Shown: in pieces, positions 63,895-64,000 of the stretch | Position numbering within the stretch: position 1 is the stretch's first letter | Layout of the letters: every line of letters begins with the position of its first letter | Source: Apricaphanius iberus | Lineage: Eukaryota; Chordata; Actinopteri; Cyprinodontiformes; Aphaniidae | Length of the DNA: 64,000 nt | Assembly: GCA_028564705.1 (NCBI GenBank) | Contig: JAPXFQ010002431.1 | Coordinates: forward strand, 1,302,001-1,366,000 | Reading direction: 5' to 3' | Program-made: the position numbers and the translations under genes | Notes under the pieces: generated by a model | What the model was told of the DNA's origin: nothing | Databases searched by the model: none | Seen by the model: the letters and a program-made list of their open reading frames with translations, nothing else

Positions 63895-64000
63895 GTAAAA
63901 AAACTGCACATCTGCACACACGTTTGGTTTTGGCTACATCTCTGGTCTATGTTTATTGGCTGCGCAGCTTGAGCTCAGTCTGTTTAAAAAGAAAAAAAAC

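Noticed and set aside
63414..63917. 167-codon open frame on the - strand
   Set aside because: Antisense of ncor1 exons 17 and 18; no known domain.

Overview
The window is vertebrate genomic DNA, almost certainly from a teleost fish. It covers the 5' half of one large intron-rich gene on the + strand, the nuclear receptor co-repressor ncor1. I could place 18 coding exons with GT-AG borders and matching phases, from the start codon at 7586 to 63776. They give about 733 codons, through the N-terminal repression region, the TBL1/GPS2-interacting coiled coil and both SANT domains. The rest of the protein (roughly the last two thirds, including the receptor-interacting CoRNR boxes) lies past the right edge. 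No other convincing cellular protein-coding gene is present on either strand.

Layout. 1-7491: 5' intron or upstream sequence, rich in short DNA transposons. 7492-7696: exon with 5' UTR and the start codon. 7697-18229: 10.5 kb intron with an intact Tc1-like transposon (8667-10284) and several short elements. 18230-19011: three exons close together. 19012-33471: five exons separated by 1-5 kb introns full of inverted-repeat elements. 33472-40243: five exons, the last three encoding SANT1. 40244-51336: 11 kb intron. 51337-53906: two exons for the charged linker. 57672-63776: SANT2 exons and the start of the following acidic region.

The rest is mostly repeats. An intact 347-residue transposase has its last two catalytic acids separated by 38 residues (DD38E, the 'Intruder' type). 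There are hAT-type elements with exact 8-bp target duplications, decayed Tc1 copies (one split by later insertions), a broken LINE reverse transcriptase, several copies of teleost retroposon tails, and long (TA)n tracts. The fish assignment rests on these repeat types and on the divergence from mammalian NCOR1 (for example, no glutamine run after residue 50). A percomorph is likely, but the species cannot be read from the sequence.

Function. NCOR1 is the scaffold that joins nuclear receptors and other repressors to TBL1/TBL1XR1, GPS2 and HDAC3. The part encoded here holds the HDAC3-activating SANT1 module with its inositol-phosphate contacts and the histone-tail-reading SANT2. I found no evidence of a new multi-gene system. 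The most notable items are the intact DD38E transposon, perfect palindromes, a two-codon upstream ORF, a TIR element with a tRNA-like segment, and a GC-rich block before the SANT2 exons that could be an internal promoter.
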